Source: Adenophora triphylla var. japonica (lineage: Eukaryota > Streptophyta > Magnoliopsida > Asterales > Campanulaceae). Taken from it: a DNA stretch of 64,000 bases. The translations under genes and the position numbers were made by a program. Every line of letters starts with the position of its first letter. Within the stretch, counting starts at the first letter, position 1. Shown piece after piece: positions 1-11,314 of this stretch. The notes beneath the pieces were generated by a model. It searched no databases. It had not been told where the DNA came from and saw only the letters and a program-made list of their open reading frames with translations. The stretch is from assembly GCA_022495995.1 (NCBI GenBank), contig JAFEMH010002435.1, positions 124,001 to 188,000 on the forward strand. The letters run 5' to 3'.

Positions 1-3000
1 TGTGGAGAACAATCAGTTGCTCTCAATTTTTGACATAGAAAAAAATATTATTTTTCATGTGGAGACCAGGTTAAACATTAAATGTATTGTAGAACCATTT
101 CAAAAGTTATTATAAGAAGAAAACTTTTTAACAAGAAGCAATTAAGCAGATACCAAGCAATGACCAAGATAGAGACATGTTTCTGTTTTGAGGAAAAAAA
201 ATCAAGTGTAACAGCAGCTAAAAATTTTGGTAAGGCAAACATATGAAGAATGAGGTAAATATAAAACATCTAACCAAAATATTACACACCAAGTCGGAAA
301 AAATATGACAGCACCATGTTTTTAAAACAAATGTCTTCAGCAGCTAATACCCATCTTTCCAACTTTGCATCAGCAGTAGGAAAACCTCTGAATCCCCACA
401 TAACCGGGTCATCTAGCCTGCAATTGTAGAAGGAAAAGTATATCAAACATCCTAGTAAGTACGTAATAATTAAGATGCTGCAAAACTTAAATAAATTGAA
501 TGAAACAAGAGTAGTGTATCGCAGTTTGGTTACATGTTTCTGAACCTACTTTTTCTAATCCATACCTAGATATACACTGCCTCTTTACTCAAATATCATA
601 TAATATATTAATTCAAGTTGTAACCGTCATCACCGATTAATGCTAGCAAGTGGTTTATTGCACGTGCAATCTGGCACATCTACTGGGAGTAGGCCTGGCA
701 ATTTGACCCGTTACCTACTAACCCACACGACCCAACCCACTAATTACCCCCCACCCAACCTGTTAAGGCAACGGGTTGAAACGGGTTACCCGTCGAAACC
801 CACTAAGTTTAACGACCGACCCGACCCAACACGAACAGTTTCAACCCTTTAAACCCGCGAACACAAATAGCCAAATTTAATAAAATTTAAGGCACACAGG
901 TCGAAAAAATAAACGGGACGACCCGCCTCAACTCGCCAAACCAAACCATTCCAAACCGGGCCATTTGACCCGTTAATTTAAACATGTTGTAGCGGGTTGG
1001 CCCATTTAAACCCGCCACAGCCCGACCAACCATTTTGAATTGGCCCGAAATTCAAACTGATTCAACCCAACCTGCACAATTGACAAGTCTATCCGGGAGT
1101 TAGTCAAAGCTAGAACAATATTGTTGGGATGCCTAGCATTACTCTCCATCTGCTCCCTCTGTAGCAAATAATAAGTTAATACTTTCCTTTTAATCTTGTT
1201 GCAAAGAATAGTTGCATTTCCAAATTTAAGCTATAAATTGTCATTATTTTGTCAACCTTCATATTTCTTCACAAACATGGTATTTCTCTAACATCTCATA
1301 CAAAAAGGATAAAAATATTCATGCTGCAACATGAAGGAACTATATAAGAGTAAAAGTACTACTATACTAAAAAGTGTGACTACCAAATTTGACCCGTTCT
1401 TTTGGGATGGAGTATATTTGGCAAATAGGAAATTACCATGAAGTAGTGGCGTAGTTCAATCTTCTTTCTATTTTCTATTGAAATTCAAAAAGAAGTTGGT
1501 AAACTAACATAAACATGCTTACAGACTTTTGCCATGTAGTAGTCCTTTCATCTCTCTCTCTCTCTCTCTCTCTCTCTTTTCAAGCTTAATCATGGTCTTT
1601 GTTAAAAGCACTCTTCATGTTTCGTCAAAATTCCCATTCCGAGTATCTACATGACATGGGGATTGGTATCAGTTTGGCAATTGGCCTATTGACATTTTCA
1701 ACCCTCGTAAAAGCTTCGATTTTAGCCATTTTTGTTTATTTTAGCAGTTTTAACCATTGTACTTTAGTTACGCAATCATTTCTCCCAAAAGTAGTGAAAC
1801 TTAAGGCATTTTATTAACAATTTTAACCATCGTACTTTAGACTTTTTGGGAGAAATGAGTGTGTATCTAAAGTAAAATGGTTAAAACTGCTAAAAATAAA
1901 TAAAAATGGTTAAACCGAAGTTTAAGCAAAGTACGAGAGTTTAAAATGTCGATTGGCCGTGTGACAATTAGAGATTTACTTTTAATGGTCATTTTGTTGC
2001 AACGCCAGATCGCATTGATTTATACTTAATAAAGGGATTCATTTTATCCAAAATAAAATTATTACCACCTCCGTAACTTTTAATGGTCATTTTGTTGCAA
2101 CGCCAGATCGCATTGATTTATACTTAATAAAGGGATTCATTTTATCCAAAATAAAATTATTACCACCTCCGTACCAAAATGATAGTCAAAAAATTTTTAA
2201 TTTGCTATTAAGTGTAAATTTCATTTATTTTTTTATATTCATTTTGGGACGGAGGGAGTATGAGGCAAGTCCAATAGATAAAATTACCCCTTCAATGTGA
2301 CATTTGTGAGATGGGCATTTAGCATTGGCAAAAACCAAATTTCGTCACTGAACTTTAGCCTTTTTTTAAATGTTCTCATTGAACTATTTTTTTTTTCAAA
2401 ATGTTCTCACTAAACTTTCACAATTTTCAAAATGTGCTCACTTCATTAACAAATTCACTAAAATCCTAAAGAAATTTAGTCGTTAGACTTAAGTTACTAA
2501 TGTTTGTTAAGTTTTCAACCAATATGTTAACGTTGTTGACATGTATGATGAAGATTACAAATTAATTAATGTAACTTATTACATAGTTCATAGGAAATAT
2601 TATAAATCAATTCCCCAATGAACCATTTACCCTAGATCGTATTTATCGAAATTAGTCATGTGAGGTCAAGTGGCTAAATTTTGTTAGATTCTTAGCAAAT
2701 TTGTTGACTGAGTGAGCACATTTTGAAAAATGTGGAAGTTTTAGAGAGAACATGTTGAAAAAAAATAGTTCAGTGAGAATATTTTGAAAAAAGGTAAAGT
2801 TTAGTGATGAAAATATGGTTTTTACCTTTAGCATTCAACCGCATAAAATGTACATCTTCTTCACATAACTTACAATTGAGGCTTGTTTTTTTAAGCATTC
2901 CCAAACTGAAAACTACATATTTACAATGCTACTCAGAGTGTCAATAAATTTGCAATTGATCAACCAGAAAACCTAAGATTTCAATCATTTAGCTCAATTA

Positions 3001-3266
3001 TCAAAATGAAACCACTAAATAAAACTGTAGGGGAAGAGAGAGGACTGACTGACTGACGTGGACATGTGATTGCTAACAGTGATGAGAGGAACGCCGGGAG
3101 GACGAGATTTGACGAGGCGGAGGAGTGTGCCGGCATTGTGTACAGTGGTGGAGTTGAGTAGATTGGCGACCGTTTTAGCGAAAACAGCCACCGCCGCAAT
3201 CACGGTCTTCCTAGGTATGCCTCCTAAGTGATTCACTTTCGCCGCCCATTCCATTTTCCGGCCCAT
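1..3266 (-). CDS. Tafazzin-like phospholipid/glycerol acyltransferase, 5' part (runs off left edge)
   Basis: Two coding exons are recognisable. Exon 1 is 3058-3266 (ATG at 3266; starts MGRKMEWAAKVNHLGG and ends ...VPLITVSNHMS). Exon 2 is 290-417 (LDDPVMWGFRGFPTADAK... to ...SYFFRLG). The donor is GTCAGT at 3057 and the acceptor AG at 419-418, and the split codon ACG keeps the frame. The family motif HX4D (acyl-transfer His and Asp) reads N-H-M-S-T-L-D, with the His in exon 1 and the Asp in exon 2. The product resembles the plant tafazzin-like acyltransferase of Arabidopsis At1g78690, a membrane-associated enzyme acylating lysophospholipids or phosphatidylethanolamine. Plant members are usually about 280 residues, so roughly 110 are visible and later exons lie beyond base 1. 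Intron 1 (418-3057) is enlarged by MITEs. No lesion is seen in the visible exons. The family call is firm; the substrate is inferred from homologues. Confidence 0.9.
690..1091. mobile_element. Non-autonomous hAT-type MITE in tafazzin intron 1
   Basis: The left end reads TAGGCCTGGCAATTTGACCC. The right end, reverse-complemented, starts TAGACTTGTCAATTG, giving imperfect terminal inverted repeats of the hAT pattern. Flanks ACTGGGAG (682-689) and TCCGGGAG (1092-1099) are an 8-bp target duplication with two mismatches, the size used by hAT elements. The interior is made of degenerate ACCCG/CGGGT words (ACCCGTT, CCCGACCC, AACGGGTT) and has no coding capacity. Confidence 0.75.
1551..1577. repeat. 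(TC)n microsatellite
   Basis: An uninterrupted run of alternating T and C in tafazzin intron 1. Confidence 0.9.
1675..1965. mobile_element. Fold-back MITE (long inverted repeat)
   Basis: The two halves are inverted copies. The left half holds ATTGGCC, TTGACATTTT, CTCGTA and then GCAGTTTTAACCATTGTACT. The right half holds the complements in reverse order (AGTAAAATGGTTAAAACTGC, GTACGAG, AAAATGTCGATTGGCC). This gives a nearly full-length hairpin with a loop around 1790-1830. No clear target duplication is seen, so the superfamily is unassigned. Confidence 0.6.
1978..2173. repeat. 98-bp perfect tandem duplication (two copies)
   Basis: The 98 bases from 1978 (ACTTTTAATGGTCATTTTG...) through 2075 (...CACCTCCGTA) recur at once at 2076-2173 with no difference that I can see. 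Identity at this level suggests a recent event. The unit ends inside the left terminus of the adjacent Stowaway-like MITE. Confidence 0.9.
2161..2260. mobile_element. Stowaway-like MITE
   Basis: The left end TACCACCTCCGTACCAAAAT mirrors the right end ATTTTGGGACGGAGGGAGTA. These are the classic Stowaway (Tc1/mariner) termini, CTCCCTCCGTCCCAAAA, bounded by TA dinucleotides. The element is about 100 bp and AT-rich, with no ORF. Its left end lies in the second copy of the 98-bp duplication. Confidence 0.7.
2327..2826. mobile_element. MULE-type MITE, 500 bp, perfect 9-bp target duplication
   Basis: The termini are GGCAAAAACCAAATTTCG and, reverse-complemented, GGTAAAAACCATATTTTC. Similarity continues inward (GTCACTGAACTTT versus ATCACTAAACTTT, then TTCTCA, TGAACTA and so on), so the arms span most of the element. 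It is flanked by TTTAGCATT at 2318-2326 and again at 2827-2835. A 9-bp duplication points to the Mutator superfamily. There is no coding capacity. Confidence 0.85.
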
Positions 3267-3949
3267 GGAAACTCCGGCCTTTGAGAGATTTTGCGTAGTC
3301 TATGGAGAAATCGGCCTCACAGATTCATGAGATCGTTGATTCCCCATTAATGGACTTCGACTTTACTTGGGGAGGGAGTAGCTCTCAATTAAGGTTTGAC
3401 ACCCAACAAATGGGGTGTAAATAATTCGTTTTGGTTCGGGTTCAGCTTACTAATTGAACCACTAATTAAGAAAGTTTTAGATCAAACTAAATGGATATGG
3501 TTATATACAGGAAAAAGTTAAATACATGAAACTATGTAAATTATCAAAATATTTATTTATATACTTATTTTTTTTTAATTTCTGTCTTTCCATCTTTTCC
3601 TTAACAAATGATGAAGAAGATGAGAAAAGGCAAGAAAGCCAGCCAACCATCGGCTTCTGGGGCGGCGAACCGACGGTGGCCGGCGACGGAACAATAGATC
3701 GACTGCTCAAATCAAAGTCGTATACACTGCTCGGATACAATCATATTGTCGAAATCGTCATGATTAACAAATTGAGATCTGAAACCCTAGGTCACAATTT
3801 ATATATACAAAATAAAATTGGATCAATCAAACACACAATTCGAAAATAAACAATTATGAGTGGGATTTTCAAAATAATTTCACTATATACAGAGGAATTT
3901 ATTGAGATTTTTACGAAAAATCGACGAAATTGAATTGGGGAACACTATT
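3267..3949. other. Upstream flank of the tafazzin gene
   Basis: This stretch lies directly upstream of the minus-strand tafazzin start and should contain its 5' UTR and promoter. I see no convincing TATA box. A GGGTGTAAATAATTCG/GGTTCGG stretch at about 3413-3450 resembles the GGTTCGGTTT-rich MITE end at about 38770-39070. A 107-codon plus-strand reading frame at 3526-3849 is not recognised. Confidence 0.4.
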
Positions 3950-4345
3950 TCGTGTAAGTATACACGAGATATCATCTATCACCTCGTGTATATATACACG
4001 AGATGATAGATTACATCTCGTGTAAACTTACACGAGACGTGGAAGGGCAGCGTTCTTTCCATCTCGTGTAAATATACACGAGACGTGCAAGGGCAGCGTT
4101 CTTTCCATCTCGTGTAAATATACACGAGATGATAGATTACATCTCGTGTAAACTTACACGAGACATGCAAGGGCAGCGTTCTTTCCATCTCGTGTAAATA
4201 TACATGAGATGATAAATGACATCTCGTGTATACTTACACGAGACGGGCAAGGGCAGCGTTGAAATCATCACGTGTACATATACACGAGATGATAGATTAC
4301 ATCTCGTGTATAATTACACGAGACGGACAAGGGCAACGTTGGAAT
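3950..4345. repeat. Array of about nine short palindromes (TCTCGTGTA...TACACGAGA)
   Basis: A hairpin-forming word of about 22 bp (TCTCGTGTA + 3-4 nt + TACACGAGA) recurs through the block. Copies are separated alternately by TGATAGATTACA and by CGTGCAAGGGCAGCGTTCTTT, making a higher-order unit of roughly 110 bp. The array is flanked by mirrored ends (TATATACAGAGGAA near 3885, TTCCCTGTATATA near 4351), which could be the ends of a small element of about 480 bp. A 69-codon minus-strand frame through it is only a by-product of the repeat. Confidence 0.8.
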
Positions 4346-4592
4346 ATTTCGTTCCCTGTATATAATTTTCTCTGTATTTAGTATTTACCAAGTAAATCAT
4401 GAAAAATTTCAAATCAAATCTTTCGTACTACAATAGTTTGATTCAAACTCAAGTTCAGTTATGCGATTCACGTTTAAATCGTGATTCAGACCGCAATTCG
4501 TATCATGGTTCAAACTATTATTTAGAATAAAGTTTAAATCGTGATTCATACCACGCTTTACACCGTAACTTATTATCAAATTTGTTTAAATC

Positions 4593-5463
4593 TGATGACG
4601 CCACAGGTTTTGGGGTCAGAGCGGTTGAAGGATATCTGACAGGATATATTTAAGTACCTAGAACACAACAAAGAGAAGCACCGTTAAGGTCAAAGTCGGA
4701 TGTTAATCCAATTCAGGCCCTCGGGTATGAGGATAAGATATCTAGATGGATATAATAACCTGGGAATAAGACCTTGAATATCTTGAGTGTTTGTGTGTTT
4801 AGGGTTTGAGTAATATGACTTACAATATCAATTTGGCACTTACCTTGTTCAAGGGGACAAAGGTCTTCTATTTATAGGTGATGGAGAACTGCTTGTTGAT
4901 GTAAGCCATGAGGTCAGCCCTAAAGGGCATCTTAGTCTTTGACCAGACACACGTGTCCGCATCGAATTGGCTCTGTCAGGGAAGGAAGATTCACTGTCAG
5001 AGGGGATGTCGCTGATAGGGACGGGAGCCGTGTATTCGGGAGAGTTGGCGCGGCGCATTAATGGCGATAGTAGGCACCTGACTGAGCCGCATTCAATGCG
5101 ATGGGAGTGAGCCGGCTACTTGCATGTCAGAGCCAGTAAGTAAACTTGCTCATTAAGCTTTGATAATAAATGGGAGTCTGGTGAGATAACCGGGAGTCTG
5201 GTATAAGATCGCAGTCAACATCTTGGGTGCGATCAATGATAATTGACACGGGCACGGATGGGACGGTCACATCTCCCTCGATCACCTGGCTGACGATCTG
5301 GATCCCTTCGGTCTTGACTGGGATGGTATGAGAGGAACGCGGTCTTGACCCTGAGGCCTATCTGTCCGCGGTCTTGACTCTGGCGGTCTAGGGTGAGCCA
5401 CATCATACTGGGCCTTTGGACCAGACCGAGCTTGGGCCCGGTCTAGCTGGTCCGGGCTCATCA
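4593..5463 (-). repeat. 3' LTR of the Tat element
   Basis: It begins TGATGACGCC and ends GGGCTCATCA on the plus strand, with the TG...CA termini of LTRs. It is 871 bp and aligns along its length with 37626-38498, with scattered substitutions and small indels. A minus-strand TATA box (TATAAATA) lies at 4869-4876. Upstream of it, at higher coordinates, CGGTCTTGAC-type words recur near 5310, 5340 and 5375, a possible U3 enhancer repeat. Confidence 0.93.
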
Positions 5464-5478
5464 GTGGCCCCTAGCTCC
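5464..5478 (-). promoter_or_regulatory. Polypurine tract of the Tat element
   Basis: On the minus strand this reads GGAGCTAGGGGCCAC and abuts the 3' LTR start TGATGAGCCC, the position expected for priming plus-strand cDNA synthesis. Confidence 0.6.
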
Positions 5479-7712
5479 AAGTGAAAGATTATTTATGGTC
5501 TGAGCGAGAAGCTACTAGTTAAGCTCGATTTTGTCAGATCGCTCCTTAGGCGGGCACCAGTTGTAAGTACCAAAATCTGGCTCATGCCTTCCGATTAAGT
5601 TTTTCGGCAATTCCCAGGACTTTTCTAAAGTTCAGGGGCAATTTGGGAACTTTTCCAAATCTTCCGAGGGGCGAATGACTTGCTAGGAATTAGAATTCCA
5701 CGTAGTCCTTCGCTGGAAAAGAGCTTCTAGAAGGCCACCTTGCATGGTTCTAGAAATAAGCTAAGTCAACTCTGGATAAGACCGCACGGCCTCATTAGCC
5801 CTGGGGTTACAGCCGCACGGCTTCATTAGCCATCACCAGAGTGCCTATAAATAGAGGCCTCCTCTATTCATTTTTCAAGACAATTTCCAGCATTGTTACT
5901 CTGCCAAAAGACCACCACGAATTTACAGAAAGCTGAGAGTGACCAAAAACACCTCCCCCCTCTTCAAAACCCCTCAAAAGTTGGTCCTTCCCTAGGTAAA
6001 CTTCAAGGAGATAGAGGGACACCACCATTGGTAACCTCTCCTCCTCTTTTCCTTAAAAATATACTTGTTATTACTTTTCATATTGCTCCTTGCTTTACAT
6101 ATTGTCATATATTTGCTTGGTGTTTGATATATTGTCATTAAAGATCACATCTTTAGGCATGTAAATCGTACATACCCCATTCACCTATCACATAGGATCC
6201 ATGGAAGATTCAACCCAAGGATGAACAATAAGACCTCAAAAGGCTTGTTCTAGGGTGGATCTCTCACATGGTGATGTGAAAATAGCATCCTTTGCATATA
6301 AAAATGTCATCTTTATATATAAAGTAGCATCCTTTGCATATGAAACGTCATCTTTGCCTATGAAATGTCATCTTTTCCATAAAAATGTCATCTTTATGCA
6401 TTAATGTAATTCCCCCTTCCCATAGACCTTGTTTCCAAGGATTGTCCATCTAAAAGGTTCATAAAGGACATAGGAAACCATAAAGGTTCTTCCTTTTCAT
6501 TCCTAGTCTTAGCTTGCATCATGTTCATTACATATGTTAGCATAAAAATGTCATCTTTAGCCTAAAATGCATTCTCCATGTCCCTCATGGTTGGATCTCT
6601 CTCCTAGGATTGCCTAGTGACCTTCATAAGGCACAAAAAGGCATAGGATGAGTATAAAGATCCAATCTTTATACCCCTCCCCTAGTCCCCCTTGGTACTT
6701 GGAGCATCTCTTGGGGCAAAATGGTGTAAATGTCCTATCTTTACATCATTTCTTCCACTTAAAGATGCTATATATGGATTCTCCTTTGGAAAAGGATGAA
6801 CTTGAGCCCCACATCTCCGATCATCATTTGAGACGAGCATAAATGTCTCGAAAGAGCTCAAATCGTCTCAAGATGTAGGATTAATGGGCAAAGGTCATTC
6901 CTTTCTAAAGAGTCTCATCCTTGGACTATAAAAACGGTGTCCCTATTACGATCACATATGACCCAAGGTCTCATCATGATGATCATAAGTCCAAGATGAG
7001 AACGGGACCAAAGTCCCTAACACATCAAAAATCCAAGGAATCCCGAGCGATAACCAACTCATGGTTTATACGTCCGGAAGACCACTTGGTACATTCCCTC
7101 ATTTTCAAAGCACACATACCACACACGAAAACACTAAGGCAAGCATGAAAATTGGATCTTGGAAGACTTGCTCCGGCAAGGCTCTTTGGGTGAACGACGA
7201 TCCGTTCTTCCCAAAGGGTAACTTAACCTCCGGACCCAAATCCTTTTTTTCAAAGTTTTGAGGAAATCAAAATGGCGTGGCGACTCCGTTTTTCAATTTA
7301 AACCGGATGTTTCCAAATTGATGTGAGGCGGTGATCCCCCTTACACGAGAAAGCGATTTCCAAATATAAATAAAAAAATATAGGAAAGCCGCGATCTTGG
7401 GCACCATATTCACACCAGTGTTGGTGTTTTTCACTGGTTTTGCTCTGCCTCCCGTGCAAATAGGCACATGTGAGGGGCACGTGAGGAAGCTTGTAGAAGC
7501 TTTATTGCTCTGCCTCCAGGTTAAACTGGTGGGCCCCTTGGCAGGTGAAGAGACAACGCGTGACAGGTACGGAGGGTAAGTGTCAATCATCCAAGAGGCA
7601 CCATAAATGGCGACTGGCGAATTTTCGAATTTCCAAATGTTGGCACCGGTTTGTGGTTCGAGGGAGATGGTTTGTGGGCTAATAAATATGGGTTGACCCA
7701 TATTGGTAGTCC
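5464..7712. other. Internal spacer of the Tat element between 3' LTR and accessory gene
   Basis: The bases next to the LTR read GTGGCCCCTAGCTCC on the plus strand, a plausible polypurine tract (GGAGCTAGGGGCCAC) for the minus-strand element. A plus-strand TATAAATA lies at 5846-5853 with no convincing ORF after it. Between about 6280 and 6560, words such as AAATGTCATCTTT and TAGCATCCTTTGCATAT recur as a degenerate repeat. No protein family is recognised. TGGCGTGGCGACTCC at about 7273 resembles gypsy primer sites but has no partner LTR that I could find. Confidence 0.5.
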
Positions 7713-7720
7713 TATAAATA
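7713..7720 (+). promoter_or_regulatory. TATA box upstream of the antisense accessory gene
   Basis: TATAAATA lies about 175 bp upstream of the ATG at 7893, on the strand opposite to gag-pol. It suggests the accessory gene had its own promoter. Confidence 0.55.
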
Positions 7721-7892
7721 CAAATCCTTCAACCCTCAAAATCATTTTATCATCTTCACGCCTTCAAATTGTTTAGAGAGAGAAAAATTGCTGCTTTCTG
7801 ACTTAGCATTTTCTTCCTCCGAATCTTTTTTCGTAAGTAGTTTTGTGTTTTAAATTCTTTATCCATCTCTATTTCTGTCTTCTCTGGATTCG

Positions 7893-9680
7893 ATGAGGAC
7901 CCGTCAGTTTGGTCCAGTCCGTCCGGTAGAACTAGGAGATGGAACCACTCCTGATACCTTCGCTGTTTGTAAACAGTCAGGGGGTATCTATAGGAAGGTG
8001 GCCTTTGGGTTGCTTAGGCTGTCCTTGGAGTCCTTCCAGTATTTCTATGAGAAGTATCAATGGGGGCCTTTTGTCCCACCCCGGTTGTGGGAGGCCAAGA
8101 AGAAATTGGTTGTGAACGGTGATATAGTGGTGTTGGGGGATAACAATAGATTAAAATTTTTTGTGATGGGGGTTCTGTGCAGGTTTCCCCGAGAGAGAGA
8201 GATCAGGATTTGAACGCCGTTGAACTGGTGAGGAGAGCGATTCACAACCCTAGAGTGATAACTGATTGGGAGAAAGTTGCCCTAACGGACCTCAACCAAA
8301 TGAACAAGGATTCCTGCCTGGCCGCGGAGAATTGGAGTGATCCCTTAGATGTGGAGCCTCTTAATACCATTTTCCCCGAAGTCCAGACCGAGTCTCTTGG
8401 TGTGCCCGTAGTGGACCTGGGTAGTAGTGAGGATGATGGTGATGATATGGAGGTGACCGGAGGCGAAAAGGATGAAGCTGAGGTGGAACCCTCCAAGGGG
8501 TCATCTACCAGTCTCTTTGGCTCTCATAGCGCGGAGACGGTGGAAGATGAACGCGAGGATGAAGACCGCATGGCAGCGGGCATTGCCCAGAAGGCAACGA
8601 GGATTGTTGATGCCTTCGGGGAAGATTCTGAGGAGGATGCCGATGCCCGTGGCAAGAGTCATGCGGTTGAGGCAAATCCTGGCCATGGCAAGAAGAGGAA
8701 AGGTAAGGAGGCGGCCCCTACTGACTGGGAGTCAGAAACATATACCACCTACAATGTTGACCCCAAGCAATTTCGTGTCCGCCCTCTTCAGGAAGTGGAG
8801 ACGAAGAAAGGAAAGCTGAGACCGGAGACGGTAGCTGATGTCCGCGAGGACAATAGGGCCTGTATTTTCTATGGGGTCCAGTTCGAGAATGGACTGAGAC
8901 TTCCCCTTGATCCCTTTATCAACCGCTTTCTCAATTTCAACTGTTGTCTCCCCATGCACCTGACCCCCAACGCCATTAGAGCCTTAGTCTCTTTTATAGC
9001 TATCTGCAGGATTTTTGGTTTTGAACCCACCCTTAACGGATTGTATGCCTTCTATCAGAATCAAATAACCAATGGCAACCTTGGCCTGAAAGCAAAGAAC
9101 AATTATGCCCGGACCTTCTCTGCGCCTACGAACAAATTTGACTAATGGAACCAGAGAAACATCTTTGTCATAGAGTCTAGGTTTGGGTGGTCCTTTTCTA
9201 AACCTTCCAGCCCTGTTCCTGTTAGGATTGCTGCTACCTCTTATCCTGACCCAGCTGCCTCCAAGGATCTCCAAGTTGCTTTAGCCCTCTACCTGGCCAA
9301 ATTTGTGACCGAGAAGGAGCAACCTGTTTTTGATGTGAGCGCGATCATAAATAATGAGCCGCTGCTGATTTATACCGGGGTGGCCCCCCAGAGGGAAGGT
9401 CTTTATTATGCCCCTAGGGTAATCATTGGGCCCCAACTTCGTGATCCCGACTGGAGGGTTCACGAATTTTACGATTTTGAAGCCGATTGCAAAACTTGCA
9501 TGTTGGGCGCGGAATGCGAACCTCCGGAGTGGATCGGTCTCTATTCTGTCTTTGATAACTGCCTTTAATTGCTTCTGATTTTTCCACCTGCTGTCTAATC
9601 AACTCTTTTTTCTTTCAGAGTAGATTCAGCTGAATATCTCGGAGATAGGTAAACCTAACCCCCAACAACTAAAGGCTAGG
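7893..9680 (+). pseudogene. Accessory (antisense) ORF of the Tat element, 5' part: gypsy-type transposon protein
   Basis: Translation from ATG 7893 (MRTRQFGPVRPVELGD) continues after a frame change near 8100-8185 in the frame of 8177-9145 and onward to 9568. An acidic stretch (around 8410-8570) precedes a block reading FENGLRLPLDPFINRFLNF...HLTPNAIRALVSFIAICR...FGFEPTL. This matches the plant 'putative gypsy type transposon' domain (Pfam Transposase_28 family). A TAA at 9143-9145 interrupts the domain just before NQRNIFVIES. The frame change may be an intron (CTGTGCAG acceptor near 8182) or a frameshift. Another intron probably ends with TTTCAG near 9619. The gene is cut at 9684 by the copia insertion and resumes at 17776. 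It is oriented opposite to gag-pol. Its function is unknown. Confidence 0.75.
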
Positions 9681-9684
9681 AAAC

Positions 9685-11300
9685 TGTTGGTGTAATGCCC
9701 TAGGCTATAGTTATGTTTAACTTAAACCGTTATGTATCATCTTTATTATTTATTATAGAGCGTGTTTATTCTGTTCATTATATGTTTTGTATGTTTATTA
9801 TATTGAACTGCGTCCCTAGTTGTTGTGAACAACTAGTATAAGTTGGTAATGGATAATCATATAGATGATTATATGCATGGAGATGCACATTACACTTATG
9901 AATACTTGCTAGAGAACAAGTATTGGACATGACCTACTTATGAGATTTATGACATGGTCAGTTGTCATGATTAAATCTCATGATATTCGTGTTATTGAAT
10001 CATTTGTACCTGAGATTATCATCGTCTTCCACATGACGAAGATCATGTTTGATATAGTCTAACACTATCTTTAATCGGATAGCAATAAGGGCTATGTTAG
10101 CACGATTGGATTCATGTAGGGAAGAATGATAAGTCAAGACGGGATTTGTGCCTCCTATGAAGAGAGATGTTTGCTTGGGCCCCTCGATGAATGATGTTGA
10201 TGAAATGTGTGGCCACACTCAAGTGATTTGATAGAGATCAAATGCATTTGGATTATCAACATATTCGAAGTCGAGAAAGCATTGAACGGAATGAGTTGAC
10301 ATAGACAATGACTCATGTTCAATTGGACATCGTGGACAAAGGGATTGTGACATTGGATCTATCGAGGAATCAAGCTTTGATGTTATATTAAGTAGGTGGA
10401 TATAATGGTTTGCTAGAAACCACTTATGTCTTGTGAGGTCATGTTTTGACTCACTACCAACATAATATAATTCCTTTTGGGTAACACACAAAGAACGAAT
10501 TTGATTCTGGCTGAAACTTGGAGTTCTGGGTTGATGTAACGTGCGACATACTTGACCACATCAGAAAAACGTTTTCTAGCTAGGTATACCGCGCGACACA
10601 ACTTGCCCGTTGAAGGGCACGACTCGTGCTCTTGGGCACGAGTCGTACCAAAGTCCAGCACGACTGCTTTTTGAGTCACGACTCATATAACGAGTGATTT
10701 TGCCTAAGCACGACTCGTGCCCTCAGGGACGAGTCGTGCCCGACGCGAAATTCGTGTCCGATCTGCTTTCCAAGGCTGGGAAGGTTTTTGTTATTGACAA
10801 GGACTTAACCCTATGTGTTAGGGAATTTATATGGGATATAAATACAAGTCCTTGGGCAACCAAAAAAAAAACTCTCACTCTCACACCATACATCATTGTT
10901 CTAGATTTATGAAATTCTAGGCCTTGATCAAATCCATAGTTTTTGCCATAGATTATTGAAAAGTGTTTCAATAATCAAGAGGATCATCTAGCATCCAACA
11001 AGAAGGTGTTCTTGGTTCGTTCGCGTGTGGATTACCATTAGAGGGTGGTTACGTTATCACCTAAGGCTTGAATCAATTCATCACATTGAAGATCAAGTAG
11101 AAGTTTGAAGATCCGATTCGACATCAAAATTCTAAGGCTTGAATTTTGTGATCTACTTTGTTAAACTTCATCGCATTCAATGTATGTAAATTCTATCTCA
11201 TATAAATTTCTAATCTCTTCATGCTAGATGGATCTTAGGGCTAGGATTTTGATGTTATTTCTAAGTTCTTCCGCTGCGTTTGTAACCTCAAAACCCAACA
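9685..11300 (+). repeat. 5' LTR of the copia element
   Basis: TG...CA bounded. A TATA box (TATAAATA) lies at 10837-10844. Upstream of it, at about 10608-10745, is a cluster of odd palindromes with core ACGASTCGT (for example GGGCACGACTCGTGC and GGGCACGAGTCGTACC), which places them in U3. The LTR is nearly identical to 16163-17775. Confidence 0.95.
10837..10844 (+). promoter_or_regulatory. TATA box of the copia LTR promoter
   Basis: TATAAATA within GGGATATAAATACAAGTCC. Transcription would begin about 30 bp downstream. The palindrome cluster lies roughly 95-230 bp upstream. Confidence 0.7.
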
Positions 11301-11301
11301 G

Positions 11302-11314
11302 TGGTATCAAAGCC
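11302..11314 (+). promoter_or_regulatory. Copia primer-binding site (initiator tRNA-Met type)
   Basis: TGGTATCAAAGCC begins two bases after the 5' LTR. The copia consensus complementary to initiator tRNA-Met is TGGTATCAGAGC, so this copy has one substitution. Confidence 0.85.

Noticed and set aside
640..852. 70-codon ORF in the ACCCG-rich region
   Set aside because: Lies inside the hAT-type MITE and is biased by its repeat words.
3526..3849. 107-codon plus-strand ORF divergent from the tafazzin gene
   Set aside because: Low-complexity start, no recognised family, no splice or promoter support; only a chance frame can be claimed.
3979..4188. ORF through the palindrome array
   Set aside because: Its periodic protein is produced by the DNA repeat.
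7260..7300. Primer-binding site of another LTR element (GGCGTGGCGACTCC)
   Set aside because: No LTR pair or target duplication could be found around it.
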